Assembly (NCBI GenBank): GCA_016706275.1
Contig: JADJJY010000002.1
Coordinates: 668,001-732,000 of the forward strand
Source: Chloracidobacterium sp.
GTDB taxonomy: Bacteria > Acidobacteriota > Blastocatellia > Pyrinomonadales > Pyrinomonadaceae
Length of the DNA stretch: 64,000 nucleotides
Reading direction: 5' to 3'
Position numbers and translations under genes: made by a program. The notes under the pieces were generated by a model. That model saw nothing but the letters and a program-made list of their open reading frames with translations. It was not told the origin of the DNA and made no database searches. Position 1 is the first letter of the stretch. Each line of letters starts with the position of its first letter. Shown one piece after another: positions 52,415-61,557 of this stretch.

Positions 52415-54319
52415 TTATTGTCGTGCTTTCTTGAGAAAGCCGATAAACTCGTCCTCACTCCGGGTCAGGCCCGGAAAAGTCGCGACGGTTTTTCCGTTTG
52501 CGTCCACAATAGCATAAAACGGCAACGCAACGGTGCCAAACATATCCTGTTCGAGTTGCTGTTGCCGCGCATATATCTCGCCATCACCATCAGTGTAGAG
52601 GCTGACAAGGACAAATTTTTCCATCTCGGCCTTTACCGCAGGTTGAGTGAACATATTCGCCTCCATCCAGCGGCAATTTGTGCAGGTGTAGCCGGTAAAG
52701 TCGATGAACACGCGTTTGTTCTCAGCCTTAGCCTGCTGCAACGCCCCTTCGTAATTGTTGCTCAACCATTGCAGCTCCTCGTGCCGGTTGCCGAGGACGT
52801 TGAAAATCGAATCTTTATTTTTTGGCGGCAGAAACGATTCGAGTTCGCCAAGTTTGCGGCCGAGAACGCCGGTCGTTAAATAAACGCAAAGTGCCAAAAA
52901 GACGACCGCAAAAATAACCCGCAGCGGCGTTATCTTTTTGATCGGCGAATCGTGTTTGAATTTAAATACCCCAAGGATATACGTGACAATGCCGAGCCCG
53001 AGAACGACCCAGATTATCAGGACGACCTCGCGGGTAAATATTTTGCCGTAGTTAAGAACGCCGCTTGAACTAAACCCGGCACCCCAGACGAGATCGACGT
53101 TTGAGAGAAATTTCATCGCGGCAGCGATCTCGAGAAAGCCCATCACGACTTTGACCGAATTGAGCCAGCCGCCCGAACGCGGGAGCGACGACAGCAACTT
53201 TGGCACCGTCGCAAGCAGGAAAAACGGCAATGCGAATACGGTCGAAAAGACCAGCATCCCGAGCAGAGGCATTTTCCAGTCGCCCTGTGCGGTCGAAACG
53301 AGCAAGGTGCCGATAAACGGCGACGTGCAGGTAAACGATGTGAGCGTAAATGTCAGCCCCATCAACAAGGCTCCGAGATACGCACTGCCCTTGCCCTCTT
53401 CGGTGCGTGTTATTTTGTCGAGTTTGGTCAATACTGACGCAGGTATCGAGATCTCGTAAAAACCAAATAGATTAAAGGCAAAAAATAGAAATATAGCCCC
53501 GATAGCGAGATTGACCCATGGATTTGCCGCAAACAGATTAATGCCAGCCGCACCGAACGCCACCGCAAGCAGCATCCCCAACAGCGAAAATGTCGCTATT
53601 ATTCCGGCGGAATAGACCGTCGCGAGCTTGATTGTTTTAGAACGGTTGCCGTCGGAGTGTTTCATAAAATATGAAACGGTGATCGGTATCATCGGAAAAA
53701 CGCACGGCGTCAGCAGTGAGATCGCCCCGAATGTGACCGCGAGCCAAATAAACGACCAAAGATCGACCGGCGGTTGGTTTGTGGTTTGCTGTCCGCTATT
53801 AGCAGCGGGCTGCTCGGTATTGGTTGGCAGGTCAAAGACGCGTTTTACATCTTCGGTACCTGCAAACGTCACCTTAACTGTTTTTGGCGGCAGACAGGTC
53901 GTGTCATTGCAGACTTGATACTTAATATTTAGAGCGAGGTCATCGACATTTGCCGCCGCAAGAGCCTTTACAACAACCTCAAACGTCGTTTCTTTCTCAA
54001 AGAATTTTGTCTCGATCTTAAAATTTTCGTCAAACTTCGTGATCGGTTTCGGCGAGGTGATCTTGCCGTCGATTGCAAATGTTTCAGGTGCGGACGTCGT
54101 GATCGTTGTCGGTATCGGGCCGCCGTCGGGCTGCTCGATCGCATAGAGATGCCACGGGCCATCGACCTTTGCCGCAAGTCGCACTTTGAAAGTTTTGCCG
54201 GCCAACGCCGGTTTTCCTTTCGATTCTGACTCAAGCGTCCACGAAACCGGGTTTTGGGCAGAAACACCCAAAACACTCAGCACAACCACGATAAAGGTAA
54301 ATACAAAGGCTCGCTTCAT
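52415..54319 (-). CDS. dsbD: Thiol:disulfide interchange protein DsbD
   Basis: Membrane reductant shuttle that moves electrons from cytoplasmic thioredoxin to periplasmic proteins. All three domains are present: signal peptide and N-terminal alpha domain with Cys pair (YQVCNDTTCLPP, ~residues 135-146), central eight-helix domain with Cys in LTPCVFPMIP and FTCTSPF, and a C-terminal thioredoxin domain with CTNC (GYTCTNCRWME). Length 634 aa. First gene of a minus-strand run with the Cys-rich hydrolase, cysteine dioxygenase and glycosyltransferase. Confidence 0.95.
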   Translation of the reverse strand: MKRAFVFTFIVVVLSVLGVSAQNPVSWTLESESKGKPALAGKTFKVRLAAKVDGPWHLYAIEQPDGGPIPTTITTSAPETFAIDGKITSPKPITKFDENFKIETKFFEKETTFEVVVKALAAANVDDLALNIKYQVCNDTTCLPPKTVKVTFAGTEDVKRVFDLPTNTEQPAANSGQQTTNQPPVDLWSFIWLAVTFGAISLLTPCVFPMIPITVSYFMKHSDGNRSKTIKLATVYSAGIIATFSLLGMLLAVAFGAAGINLFAANPWVNLAIGAIFLFFAFNLFGFYEISIPASVLTKLDKITRTEEGKGSAYLGALLMGLTFTLTSFTCTSPFIGTLLVSTAQGDWKMPLLGMLVFSTVFALPFFLLATVPKLLSSLPRSGGWLNSVKVVMGFLEIAAAMKFLSNVDLVWGAGFSSSGVLNYGKIFTREVVLIIWVVLGLGIVTYILGVFKFKHDSPIKKITPLRVIFAVVFLALCVYLTTGVLGRKLGELESFLPPKNKDSIFNVLGNRHEELQWLSNNYEGALQQAKAENKRVFIDFTGYTCTNCRWMEANMFTQPAVKAEMEKFVLVSLYTDGDGEIYARQQQLEQDMFGTVALPFYAIVDANGKTVATFPGLTRSEDEFIGFLKKARQ

Positions 54320-54383
54320 AGGCTAGGCAACACAAGAGACTATATCATTTTCGCAAATCCGGCTGTAGAGTCGAGCCATTATT

Positions 54384-54412
54384 TTGCACAAACCATCTTG
54401 CTCACTTATAAT
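54384..54412 (+). promoter_or_regulatory. Candidate sigma70-type promoter of the pdh operon
   Basis: TTGCAC (54384-54389) and a perfect TATAAT (54407-54412) with a 17-bp spacer. The start would be near 54419, leaving a 55-nt leader to the TTG start of the E1 alpha gene. Confidence 0.7.
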
Positions 54413-54473
54413 ACTCGTTTTGCATCGCTTTATACGATTATTGCCTGATCTTAAAGGCATGGAGGATTTGATT

Positions 54474-55589
54474 TTGTCCAAAGTAGCTACTCGCCAAAAA
54501 CCCGCGGCCAAGACCGCCAAAGTTTCGACCAACGGGACAGGCAAGACGCAGGGTTTTACAGATTTTGTCGAGGTCGAACAGGCCAAGGCTGAATACGTCA
54601 AACGTAGGGCTTCGCAGCTCGCCGCCATTAAGAAAACTGATAAGAAGCTTTTGCGTGAAATGCTCTATCAGATGGTCTTAGGGCGTATATTTGAAGAAAA
54701 ATGTGCCGAGGTCTATCGCATGGGCAAGATCGGCGGCTTTTGTCACCTTTATATTGGCCAGGAGGCGATCGGTGTAGGTTCGATGATGGCGCTGGAAAAG
54801 ACCGATATGGTCATCACCGCGTACCGCGACCATGTACAGGCGATGATCAAAGGCATGACGCCCGAGAGCGTGATGGCCGAGCTTTACGGCAAAGAGGGCG
54901 GATGCGTCGGCGGCAAAGGTGGTTCGATGCATATGTTTTCCAAGGAGCTTGAGTTTTATGGCGGCCACGGCATCGTCGGCGGACAGATCGGCGTCGGGAC
55001 CGGAATGGCTTACGCCGCAAAATATAAAAACAGCGGTCAGGTTACGCTTTGCTTTTTTGGCGAAGCGGCGGTCAATCAAGGCATCTTTCACGAATCGCTC
55101 AATATGGCCCAGCTTTGGAAACTGCCATGTATCTACATCTGCGAAAACAACCAGTACGGCATGGGCACGTCGCAAGCGAGGGCGATGTCTTCGCGAAGTA
55201 TCGCGAAAAAGGCCGAGGCTTTTGAAATGGCTAACGAATTTGTTGACGGCATGGACGTAATGGCCGTTCGCGATGCCACCTTGCGTGCGATCGCTCGCGC
55301 CCGCAAGGACGGTTCGCCGACGTTGCTTGAGATCAGGGCCTATCGCTACATGGGCCACTCGATGTCGGATCCGGGTAATTACCGGACACGCGACGAGATC
55401 CTAAGATATCAGGAACGGGATCCGATCGTGTTGTTCAAAGACAGTTTGAAAGCCGCAAAAGTATTGACCGATAAAGATTTTGAAAAGATCGACCAGGAAG
55501 CGATCGCAGCCGTTGATAAAGCCGTCGCATTTGCGGACGAAAGTCCATATCCGGCTGAGAGCGAGCTTTTCACTGATGTATTAGCATAA
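54474..55589 (+). CDS. pdhA: Pyruvate dehydrogenase E1 component, alpha subunit
   Basis: Thiamine-diphosphate subunit of the pyruvate dehydrogenase complex. Marks: GFCHLYIGQEAIGVG, TAYRDHVQ, GGKGGSMHMFS, and the phosphorylation-loop-like YRYMGHSMSDP. The TPP motif, usually GDGA...NQG, reads GEAAVNQG, so the Mg-binding Asp is a Glu. TTG at 54474 is chosen because GGAGG lies 8 nt upstream; ATG at 54459 is possible, but a start at 54384 would lie in the promoter. Operon with E1 beta and E2. Confidence 0.9.
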   Translation: MSKVATRQKPAAKTAKVSTNGTGKTQGFTDFVEVEQAKAEYVKRRASQLAAIKKTDKKLLREMLYQMVLGRIFEEKCAEVYRMGKIGGFCHLYIGQEAIGVGSMMALEKTDMVITAYRDHVQAMIKGMTPESVMAELYGKEGGCVGGKGGSMHMFSKELEFYGGHGIVGGQIGVGTGMAYAAKYKNSGQVTLCFFGEAAVNQGIFHESLNMAQLWKLPCIYICENNQYGMGTSQARAMSSRSIAKKAEAFEMANEFVDGMDVMAVRDATLRAIARARKDGSPTLLEIRAYRYMGHSMSDPGNYRTRDEILRYQERDPIVLFKDSLKAAKVLTDKDFEKIDQEAIAAVDKAVAFADESPYPAESELFTDVLA

Positions 55590-55593
55590 ATTT

Positions 55594-56577
55594 ATGGCGT
55601 TACTAACCATCCGCGATGCTCTGAACGAAGCATTGCGCGAAGAAATTTTACGGGACGAAAATGTCTTTGTCATGGGCGAAGAGGTCGCTGAATATGACGG
55701 AGCGTACAAGGTCACGCGTGGGCTGTGGAAGGAGTTTGGCGACAAACGCGTCATCGATACGCCGATCACGGAGCTTGGATTTGCTGCTGTCGGAGTTGGC
55801 GCGGCGATGGCTGGCTTGCGGCCGGTGATCGAATTTATGACCTGGAATTTTTCGATCCTCGCCGCCGATCAGATCATCAACCACGCGGCCAAGATGCTCT
55901 ATATGTCCGGCGGACAGTTCAAAGTGCCGATCGTATTTCGCGGGCCAAACGGCTCGGCTTATCAGGTCTCGTCACAGCACTCGCAAGCACTTGAGGCGTT
56001 TTATGCTAACTTTCCGGGGCTAATAGTTGTGATGCCTTCGACGGCGGCGGATGCAAAGGGATTGCTGAAATCGGCCATCCGCGACGACAACCCGATCGTC
56101 TTTCTCGAACAGGAAAGAATGTACGGCATCAAGGGTGAGGTGCCCGAGGATCCCGATTTTACCATCCCGCTCGGCGTTGCAGATATAAAACGCGAAGGTA
56201 AAGACTGCACGATCGTCGCCCGTTCTATGACGGTCCCGCTGGCTTTGCAAGCTGCGGAGTTGATCCAGACGGAGTTTGACGTATCCGTCGAGGTCATCGA
56301 TCCGCGAACGATCAAACCGCTCGATATCGATACGATCGTTAATTCGATCAAGAAGACGAACCGGCTGGTCATCGCTGAGGAATCGCACGAATTTGCCTCG
56401 GTCGGCGCCGAGATCACGTATCAGGTGATGGATCACGCGTTCGACTACCTCGACGCTCCGGTCAAACGCATCTCGACCACCGAGACGCCCATGCCGTATG
56501 CCAAAAATCTTGAGGCACTTGCGTTGCCAAGCGTCGAAAAGATCGTCGCTGCCGTTAAGGAAGTTTGTTATTTATAA
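55594..56577 (+). CDS. pdhB: Pyruvate dehydrogenase E1 component, beta subunit
   Basis: Partner of E1 alpha; forms the active-site tetramer. Marks: VFVMGEEVAEYDGAYKVT, the TPP-contact Glu region, RGPNGSAYQVSSQHSQ and the C-terminal EESHEFASVGAEI. Length 327 aa is standard. It starts 4 bp after the alpha gene and is followed by E2 after 9 bp. No E3 (dihydrolipoamide dehydrogenase) gene is in the cluster. Confidence 0.95.
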   Translation: MALLTIRDALNEALREEILRDENVFVMGEEVAEYDGAYKVTRGLWKEFGDKRVIDTPITELGFAAVGVGAAMAGLRPVIEFMTWNFSILAADQIINHAAKMLYMSGGQFKVPIVFRGPNGSAYQVSSQHSQALEAFYANFPGLIVVMPSTAADAKGLLKSAIRDDNPIVFLEQERMYGIKGEVPEDPDFTIPLGVADIKREGKDCTIVARSMTVPLALQAAELIQTEFDVSVEVIDPRTIKPLDIDTIVNSIKKTNRLVIAEESHEFASVGAEITYQVMDHAFDYLDAPVKRISTTETPMPYAKNLEALALPSVEKIVAAVKEVCYL

Positions 56578-56586
56578 ACAAAAAAT

Positions 56587-57906
56587 ATGGCTGATAAATT
56601 TTTAATGCCGAAACTTTCGCCCACCATGGAAGAGGGCCAGATCGCGCGTTGGGTCAAGAACGAAGGCGACAATTACGACGCCGGCGAGACGCTTGCCGAG
56701 GTCGATACCGACAAAGCGACGATGGAGATGACTGCTCTAAAAGCGGGCACTCTATTAAAGATATTAAAAGCCGCAGGCGATACCGCCCTGCTTGGTGAGG
56801 CGATCGCCATCACAGGGACTGCAGGTGAGGATATCTCCGCACTCTTGTCGGAACCGCCTGTGTCAGCGGGCGGCAAGAAGGCTGAGGAGAACGGGAGTCG
56901 AGGTGTAGAGGAGAGATCGTCGGCAGTTCAGTCGCCCGTGAATACACCCAAGACAGAAGTTCAGGTTGCTTCAGTTGCGACGGCCGCACCACCGGCTAAC
57001 GCAGGCGGTTCTGCCTCAAATGGCCGATTGATCGTCTCGCCGATCGCGGCCCGCATGGCGGCTGAGAATGCTATAGACCTTAAGACCATTGTGGGAACCG
57101 GGCCGAATGGTCGCATTATTAAACGCGATATCGAAGAAGCATTAGCGGGTGGTGGACAGGCATCGACGGCAAGCAACCTCTCCGCAAGGACTTTTACGCC
57201 ATCGACCGTTGTCGGAGCATCAGCTTATACCGACGAGACAACGTCGAAAATGCGGCAGATCATTGCCGGCCGTTTGGCCGAATCGATCGGTCCAATCCCG
57301 ACATTTTATCTGACGATCGAGATCGAAATGGATGCTTGTTTGGAGCTTCGCAAATCGGTCAATGCGTCGGTCAGCGAAGATCAGAAGATCAGCGTCAACG
57401 ACATCGTCGTCAAAGCAGCGGCTATGGCTCTGGTCAAGCATCCATTTGCAAACTCGTCGTATCAGGACAAAAATATTCGCTTTTATCAACAGGCCGATAT
57501 CGGTGTTGCGGTTGCGATCGACGAAGGTTTGATCACGCCCGTCATTCGAGGTGCAAATCTGAAAGGATTTCTTGAGATCTCTGCCGAGATCAGAGACCTA
57601 GCCGCAAAGGCAAAGGCGAAAAAGCTCCAGCCGGAAGAATACACGGGTGCGACATTTTCGATCTCAAATCTCGGAATGTTTGGCATTAAGGAATTCACAG
57701 CAATCATAAATCCGCCCGAGGCCGGCATTTTGGCGGTCGGCGGGGCCGCTCCGACGCCGGTCGTTCGCAACGGTGAGATCGTCGTCCGAAGCATTATGAA
57801 CGTTACAATGTCATGCGACCACCGTGTCATCGATGGCGCGACGGGTGCTAAGTTCCTGCAGACCTTTAAGCAAATGCTAGAACTACCCGCGATGATGCTA
57901 GCTTAA
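56587..57906 (+). CDS. pdhC: Dihydrolipoamide acetyltransferase (E2 of pyruvate dehydrogenase)
   Basis: Core of the complex; passes acetyl groups from E1 to CoA. One lipoyl domain (1-80; lipoylated Lys in VDTDKATME), an Ala/Pro-rich linker, a peripheral-subunit-binding domain (about 154-190, SPIAARMAAENAIDL), and a catalytic domain ending with the active-site CDHRVIDGATGAKFL. Length 439 aa with a single lipoyl domain, as in many Gram-negative 2-oxoacid complexes. Confidence 0.95.
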   Translation: MADKFLMPKLSPTMEEGQIARWVKNEGDNYDAGETLAEVDTDKATMEMTALKAGTLLKILKAAGDTALLGEAIAITGTAGEDISALLSEPPVSAGGKKAEENGSRGVEERSSAVQSPVNTPKTEVQVASVATAAPPANAGGSASNGRLIVSPIAARMAAENAIDLKTIVGTGPNGRIIKRDIEEALAGGGQASTASNLSARTFTPSTVVGASAYTDETTSKMRQIIAGRLAESIGPIPTFYLTIEIEMDACLELRKSVNASVSEDQKISVNDIVVKAAAMALVKHPFANSSYQDKNIRFYQQADIGVAVAIDEGLITPVIRGANLKGFLEISAEIRDLAAKAKAKKLQPEEYTGATFSISNLGMFGIKEFTAIINPPEAGILAVGGAAPTPVVRNGEIVVRSIMNVTMSCDHRVIDGATGAKFLQTFKQMLELPAMMLA

Positions 57907-57916
57907 GGGACGCATC

Positions 57917-58816
57917 TTGGAAAATCAGGAAAAATCGACCGCCCCATTTCTAGCGCTGATCCCTGCTCAGCTTCTATTTGGTTCGCTCCCTGTAATCGGC
58001 AAAGTTGTACTCGCGGTTCTGCCTCCGATGGCGCTTGTCGGTATTCGTGTCGCCATCACGGCTGCTATCCTGTTTATTGTTCAAGCCTTTCGCGGCCGTA
58101 TCTGGCTCAAGGAAAAAAGCGATTATTGGCGGTTTGCGGCGCTGAGTCTGTTCGGCGTCGTTTTCAATCAGTTATTCTTTATCGGTGGGCTCTCACTGAC
58201 AACCGCATCGAATACTTCTCTCTTGGCGGTCATGATCCCTGTTTTTGCTCTCGCTGTGGGCTCGATCGCGGGCTTTGAAAAACTGACGGCGATAAAGATC
58301 ATCGGCATCATTTTCGCCGCGGCGGGAGTAATATTTCTCGTCGATCCGCGTAAAGCGTCGTTCTCTTCGCAGACCACGATCGGCGATATTTTTATCATCA
58401 TCAACTGCCTTGCTTACGGCATCTATGTTGCGACTTCGAAAGGGGCGATCACACGCAACGGAACATTTCGCTCGATGATGTGGGTATTTATATTTGCGAG
58501 CATTGTCTGCGTTCCGCTTGGTGCATTTTCACTTTCAACAATTGATCTTGCGGCAATAGACACCAATATTTGGCTGATAAGTATCTACATCGCGGTCGGT
58601 GCGACCGCCGCTCCATATTTGTTGAACGCGTGGGCTTTGTCCAAAGTCAATCCTTCGACAGTCGCGGTTTTTGTTTATCTGCAACCACTTATCGGATTTG
58701 GACTTGCGGTGCTGTTTTTAGGCGAAAAGATCAATCTTACGTTTATCATCTCGGCGGTGTTGATATTTGCGGGTGTGTTTCTTGTCACAAAAAAATTCAT
58801 CCCTAGTGAAACCTAA
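57917..58816 (+). CDS. EamA/DMT family transporter
   Basis: Ten-helix membrane protein of the drug/metabolite transporter superfamily, with two EamA repeats (1-145 and 150-299). Typical motifs are PVIGKVVL near the start, LGVVFNQLFFIGGLSLTTAS-like helices and YLQPLIGFGLAVLFLGE in repeat two. Substrate unknown. The TTG start has AAGGGA 6 nt upstream. It follows E2 by 10 bp, so it may be in the pdh message. Confidence 0.85.
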   Translation: MENQEKSTAPFLALIPAQLLFGSLPVIGKVVLAVLPPMALVGIRVAITAAILFIVQAFRGRIWLKEKSDYWRFAALSLFGVVFNQLFFIGGLSLTTASNTSLLAVMIPVFALAVGSIAGFEKLTAIKIIGIIFAAAGVIFLVDPRKASFSSQTTIGDIFIIINCLAYGIYVATSKGAITRNGTFRSMMWVFIFASIVCVPLGAFSLSTIDLAAIDTNIWLISIYIAVGATAAPYLLNAWALSKVNPSTVAVFVYLQPLIGFGLAVLFLGEKINLTFIISAVLIFAGVFLVTKKFIPSET

Positions 58817-58855
58817 CCTTGCATTTTGCGTAAATTCGACATCTAATCACGCAAT

Positions 58856-59143
58856 ATGGCTACACAGATAAATCAGATCGACGATGCCGCTAACGGCATA
58901 ACGATCCTTCGCGTGTCGGGCGAACTGCAACACGATGACGCCATTTTGCTTGAACGCATCGCCGCCGCAATCCACGAGGAAAAAGGTAACCGCGTTGTGA
59001 TCGATCTTGCCGATTTAGATTTCCTCGACAGCGAGGCCGCACCTATTCTAAAACGCCTCTCCGATACCGAAGGTTTTGGGATCGAAGGCATTGAGATTTT
59101 TCTGCAGGCAACCATCGATCAAGCCGAACGCCACGGGGTGTGA
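58856..59143 (+). CDS. STAS domain protein (anti-sigma antagonist-like)
   Basis: A single STAS domain of 95 residues. Strand ITILRVSGEL, helix LLERIAAAIHEE, then strand VVIDLADLDFLDSEAAP, in which Ser of the DSEAA segment is at the site phosphorylated in SpoIIAA-type antagonists. It may act in partner switching, but no anti-sigma kinase or phosphatase is nearby. Confidence 0.82.
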   Translation: MATQINQIDDAANGITILRVSGELQHDDAILLERIAAAIHEEKGNRVVIDLADLDFLDSEAAPILKRLSDTEGFGIEGIEIFLQATIDQAERHGV

Positions 59144-59188
59144 CGTCCGCACCTGACATTTTCTCAAAAACAATTTACATTAAAGGGA

Positions 59189-60184
59189 ATGAAAACACGG
59201 GAAATAGCCGAATTTCTTTCTGCAGAACTCATCGGTGACGGCGACGTCGATATTACCGCTGTCGCCGCAATTGCGACCGCAAACGTTGGCGAGATCGCTT
59301 TTGTCGAAAAGGCTGACATTATAATATCTCCGGCGGCGGACTGTCTGATCGTCCCGGCTGACTTTACTGCAAACACCGCCTCTCCGCAGATCCGTGTCAA
59401 AGATCCAAAACTAGCGTTTTCACTTGTCGCAAAAAAACTCAAGAAATACGAGCGGCGCTATTTTGGTAAGGAGCATTCGATCATTGCCGAGAGTGCGGAC
59501 GTGCGAACTGTCGAGATAGGTGCGTTCGCAACTATAGGCGAAAATTCTTTCATTGGCGAGGGCTGCGAGATAGGTGACGGTGTGCGGATCGGGAAAAATG
59601 TGATTATCAAAAGGTTTACCGTTATCCATCCTAATTGCGTCATCTACGAAAATGTTCAGATCGGAAGCAACTGTGTCGTTCACGCCGGGACCGTGATCGG
59701 TGCCGAAGGGTTCGGATACGTTCGCGATGAAAATGGTGAGTATCACCAGTTTCCCCAGATCGGCAACGTAGTGATCGAAGACCATGTCGAGATCGGCGCG
59801 AATTCATGCGTTGACCGAGGCTCTTTGGGTGAAACCCGGATCGGCGAGGGTACAAAGATCGACAACCTCGTCCAGATCGCTCACAACGTGCAAATAGGAA
59901 AGCGTGTCGTCATCGCGGCGATGTCGGGTGTTTCGGGCAGTTCGGTGATCGAGGACGATGTTGTGATCGCGGGCCAAGTGGGGATCGCGGACCATGTGAC
60001 GATTCGGAAAGGAGTCACTATCGGAGCAAAATCGGCCATTTTTCCGGGCAAGGTCGTCGGGCCTGGAGTTTGGGCCGGAGTACCGGCCCAACCAATTGGG
60101 GAGTATAAGCGTCAGCACGCACATCTAAAAGGCCTCGGGCGGCTAAAGACCGAGGTTAAAGAACTCAAAAAGAAAATGGATTAG
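59189..60184 (+). CDS. lpxD: UDP-3-O-acylglucosamine N-acyltransferase
   Basis: Third step of lipid A synthesis: adds the N-linked hydroxyacyl chain. The N-terminal uridine-binding domain (1-100) is followed by a left-handed beta-helix of hexapeptide repeats (IGENSFIGEGCEIGDGVRIG onward) with the catalytic His in VQIAHNVQIGK (~239) and a short C-terminal helix. Length 331 aa. Convergent with lpxB, overlapping by 4 bp. Shows the cell makes lipid A. Confidence 0.95.
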   Translation: MKTREIAEFLSAELIGDGDVDITAVAAIATANVGEIAFVEKADIIISPAADCLIVPADFTANTASPQIRVKDPKLAFSLVAKKLKKYERRYFGKEHSIIAESADVRTVEIGAFATIGENSFIGEGCEIGDGVRIGKNVIIKRFTVIHPNCVIYENVQIGSNCVVHAGTVIGAEGFGYVRDENGEYHQFPQIGNVVIEDHVEIGANSCVDRGSLGETRIGEGTKIDNLVQIAHNVQIGKRVVIAAMSGVSGSSVIEDDVVIAGQVGIADHVTIRKGVTIGAKSAIFPGKVVGPGVWAGVPAQPIGEYKRQHAHLKGLGRLKTEVKELKKKMD

Positions 60185-61323
60185 CCGACTACGTTGAGAA
60201 TCGCTTTCGCGGCACGCTTTGATGCTCCGCCGTGACCGAGTTTTCCGGCGGTCTCCTTTAGGCGGACACGCATTTCTGAGTTTACATCGGGTTGTAGCAA
60301 ACGGTTAATTTCATCGGCCAGCGTCTGAGCGGTAAAATCACTTTGAATCAATTCTTTCACAAGCCTTTCACCAGCGATCAGGTTTATCAGCCCGTAATGC
60401 GGGACGTCGATTAAAGGTTTGAGTAGGTTGTAATTGATCGCTGAGGTCTTGTAAACAATGACCTGCGGCGTGCCGATGATCCCGGTCTCAAGCGTCGCCG
60501 TCCCGCTCGTGACGGCCGCAGCGTCAGATGCATTCAATGCGTCATAAGTCTCATTCTCGACGACCGTAATATTTAAATGAGATCCCAACAAAAATTGATC
60601 GATATCCTTTCGCTGTTTTGCAGAACCGATGGCGATGACAAATTGAGCGTCAACATGATCTGACGCAAGCTTTTCCGCTGCTTCGAGCATAACTGGCAGT
60701 ATTCGAACGATCTCTTTGTGGCGACTTCCCGGCAAGAGCGTAATGATCGTCTTTAATGGATCGAGACCCCGAGCGAAACAAAATTGCTCTTTCGTCCGAT
60801 CAGCGTGGACCTCATTCGCGAGCGGGCTGCCGACATATTCTATGTGCGTCACGCCGTGCTCTGCGTACCAGTCTTTCTCAAACGGTAGGATCGTCAACAT
60901 CAGATCCACGTACTTTTTGACGGTCGATAGCCGATACCGACGCCATGCCCAGAGTTGCGGCGAAATGTAGTAGACCACCTTAATTCCCTGTTTTTTCAGA
61001 TGTTTAGCGAGCTTTAGATTAAAATCCGGAAAATCGACAAGTATCGCTACGTCGGGTTGCTTTTCGGCGGCGACCGCTTTGAGCGTTTTCATTGTCCTCA
61101 TGAACATCGGCAAAGCTCGTCCTATCTCCGCCACACCCACGATCGACAGGTCGTCTGCTTTGACCGTCGCCGCGACTCCTGCGCCGCGCATTCGCGGCCC
61201 GGCAGAGCCGAAAAACTCAACATTACCGTCGGGAATAATTTCGCGGATCGCGTCGACGAGCTTGGCCGCGTGGCCATCGCCGGACGCCTCACCCGCTACG
61301 ATCATAAACCTAAGTGTTTTCAT
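60181..61323 (-). CDS. lpxB: Lipid-A-disaccharide synthase
   Basis: GT19 glycosyltransferase that joins UDP-2,3-diacylglucosamine and lipid X. Marks: MIVAGEASGDGHAAKLV, EFFGSAGPRMRGAG, VVYYISPQLWAWR, LLPGSRHKEI and the C-terminal TSGTATLETGIIG and PHYGLINLIAGERLVKELIQ. Length 380 aa is typical. lpxA, lpxC and lpxK are not in the window. The 234 bp beyond its start show no supported feature until the GGAGGA before the next gene. Confidence 0.95.
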   Translation of the reverse strand: MKTLRFMIVAGEASGDGHAAKLVDAIREIIPDGNVEFFGSAGPRMRGAGVAATVKADDLSIVGVAEIGRALPMFMRTMKTLKAVAAEKQPDVAILVDFPDFNLKLAKHLKKQGIKVVYYISPQLWAWRRYRLSTVKKYVDLMLTILPFEKDWYAEHGVTHIEYVGSPLANEVHADRTKEQFCFARGLDPLKTIITLLPGSRHKEIVRILPVMLEAAEKLASDHVDAQFVIAIGSAKQRKDIDQFLLGSHLNITVVENETYDALNASDAAAVTSGTATLETGIIGTPQVIVYKTSAINYNLLKPLIDVPHYGLINLIAGERLVKELIQSDFTAQTLADEINRLLQPDVNSEMRVRLKETAGKLGHGGASKRAAKAILNVVG

Positions 61324-61557
61324 TCTTTATGCCGAAAGTAACTCAAGGTTTAATGATATATCTGAAATCAAAAATGACAACCTAACCGCTATGTTGGCGC
61401 ATCAAAGCCGGTAGTTTTGAAACAGACTAGGATTTTAACAGCCCTGATGCTTGCAGTAAGCTCCCGTAACGCATAGAATTCAGTGTTTGGGCTGAATTTT
61501 AAGTACAAGTTTTTTTGTTCTAACATATTTTATCATCGGCATTTTTGGAGGATCTCT

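Noticed and set aside
54384..54473. Upstream start of the pyruvate dehydrogenase E1 alpha gene
   Set aside because: It would begin inside the -35 box of the best promoter; GGAGG supports the TTG at 54474.
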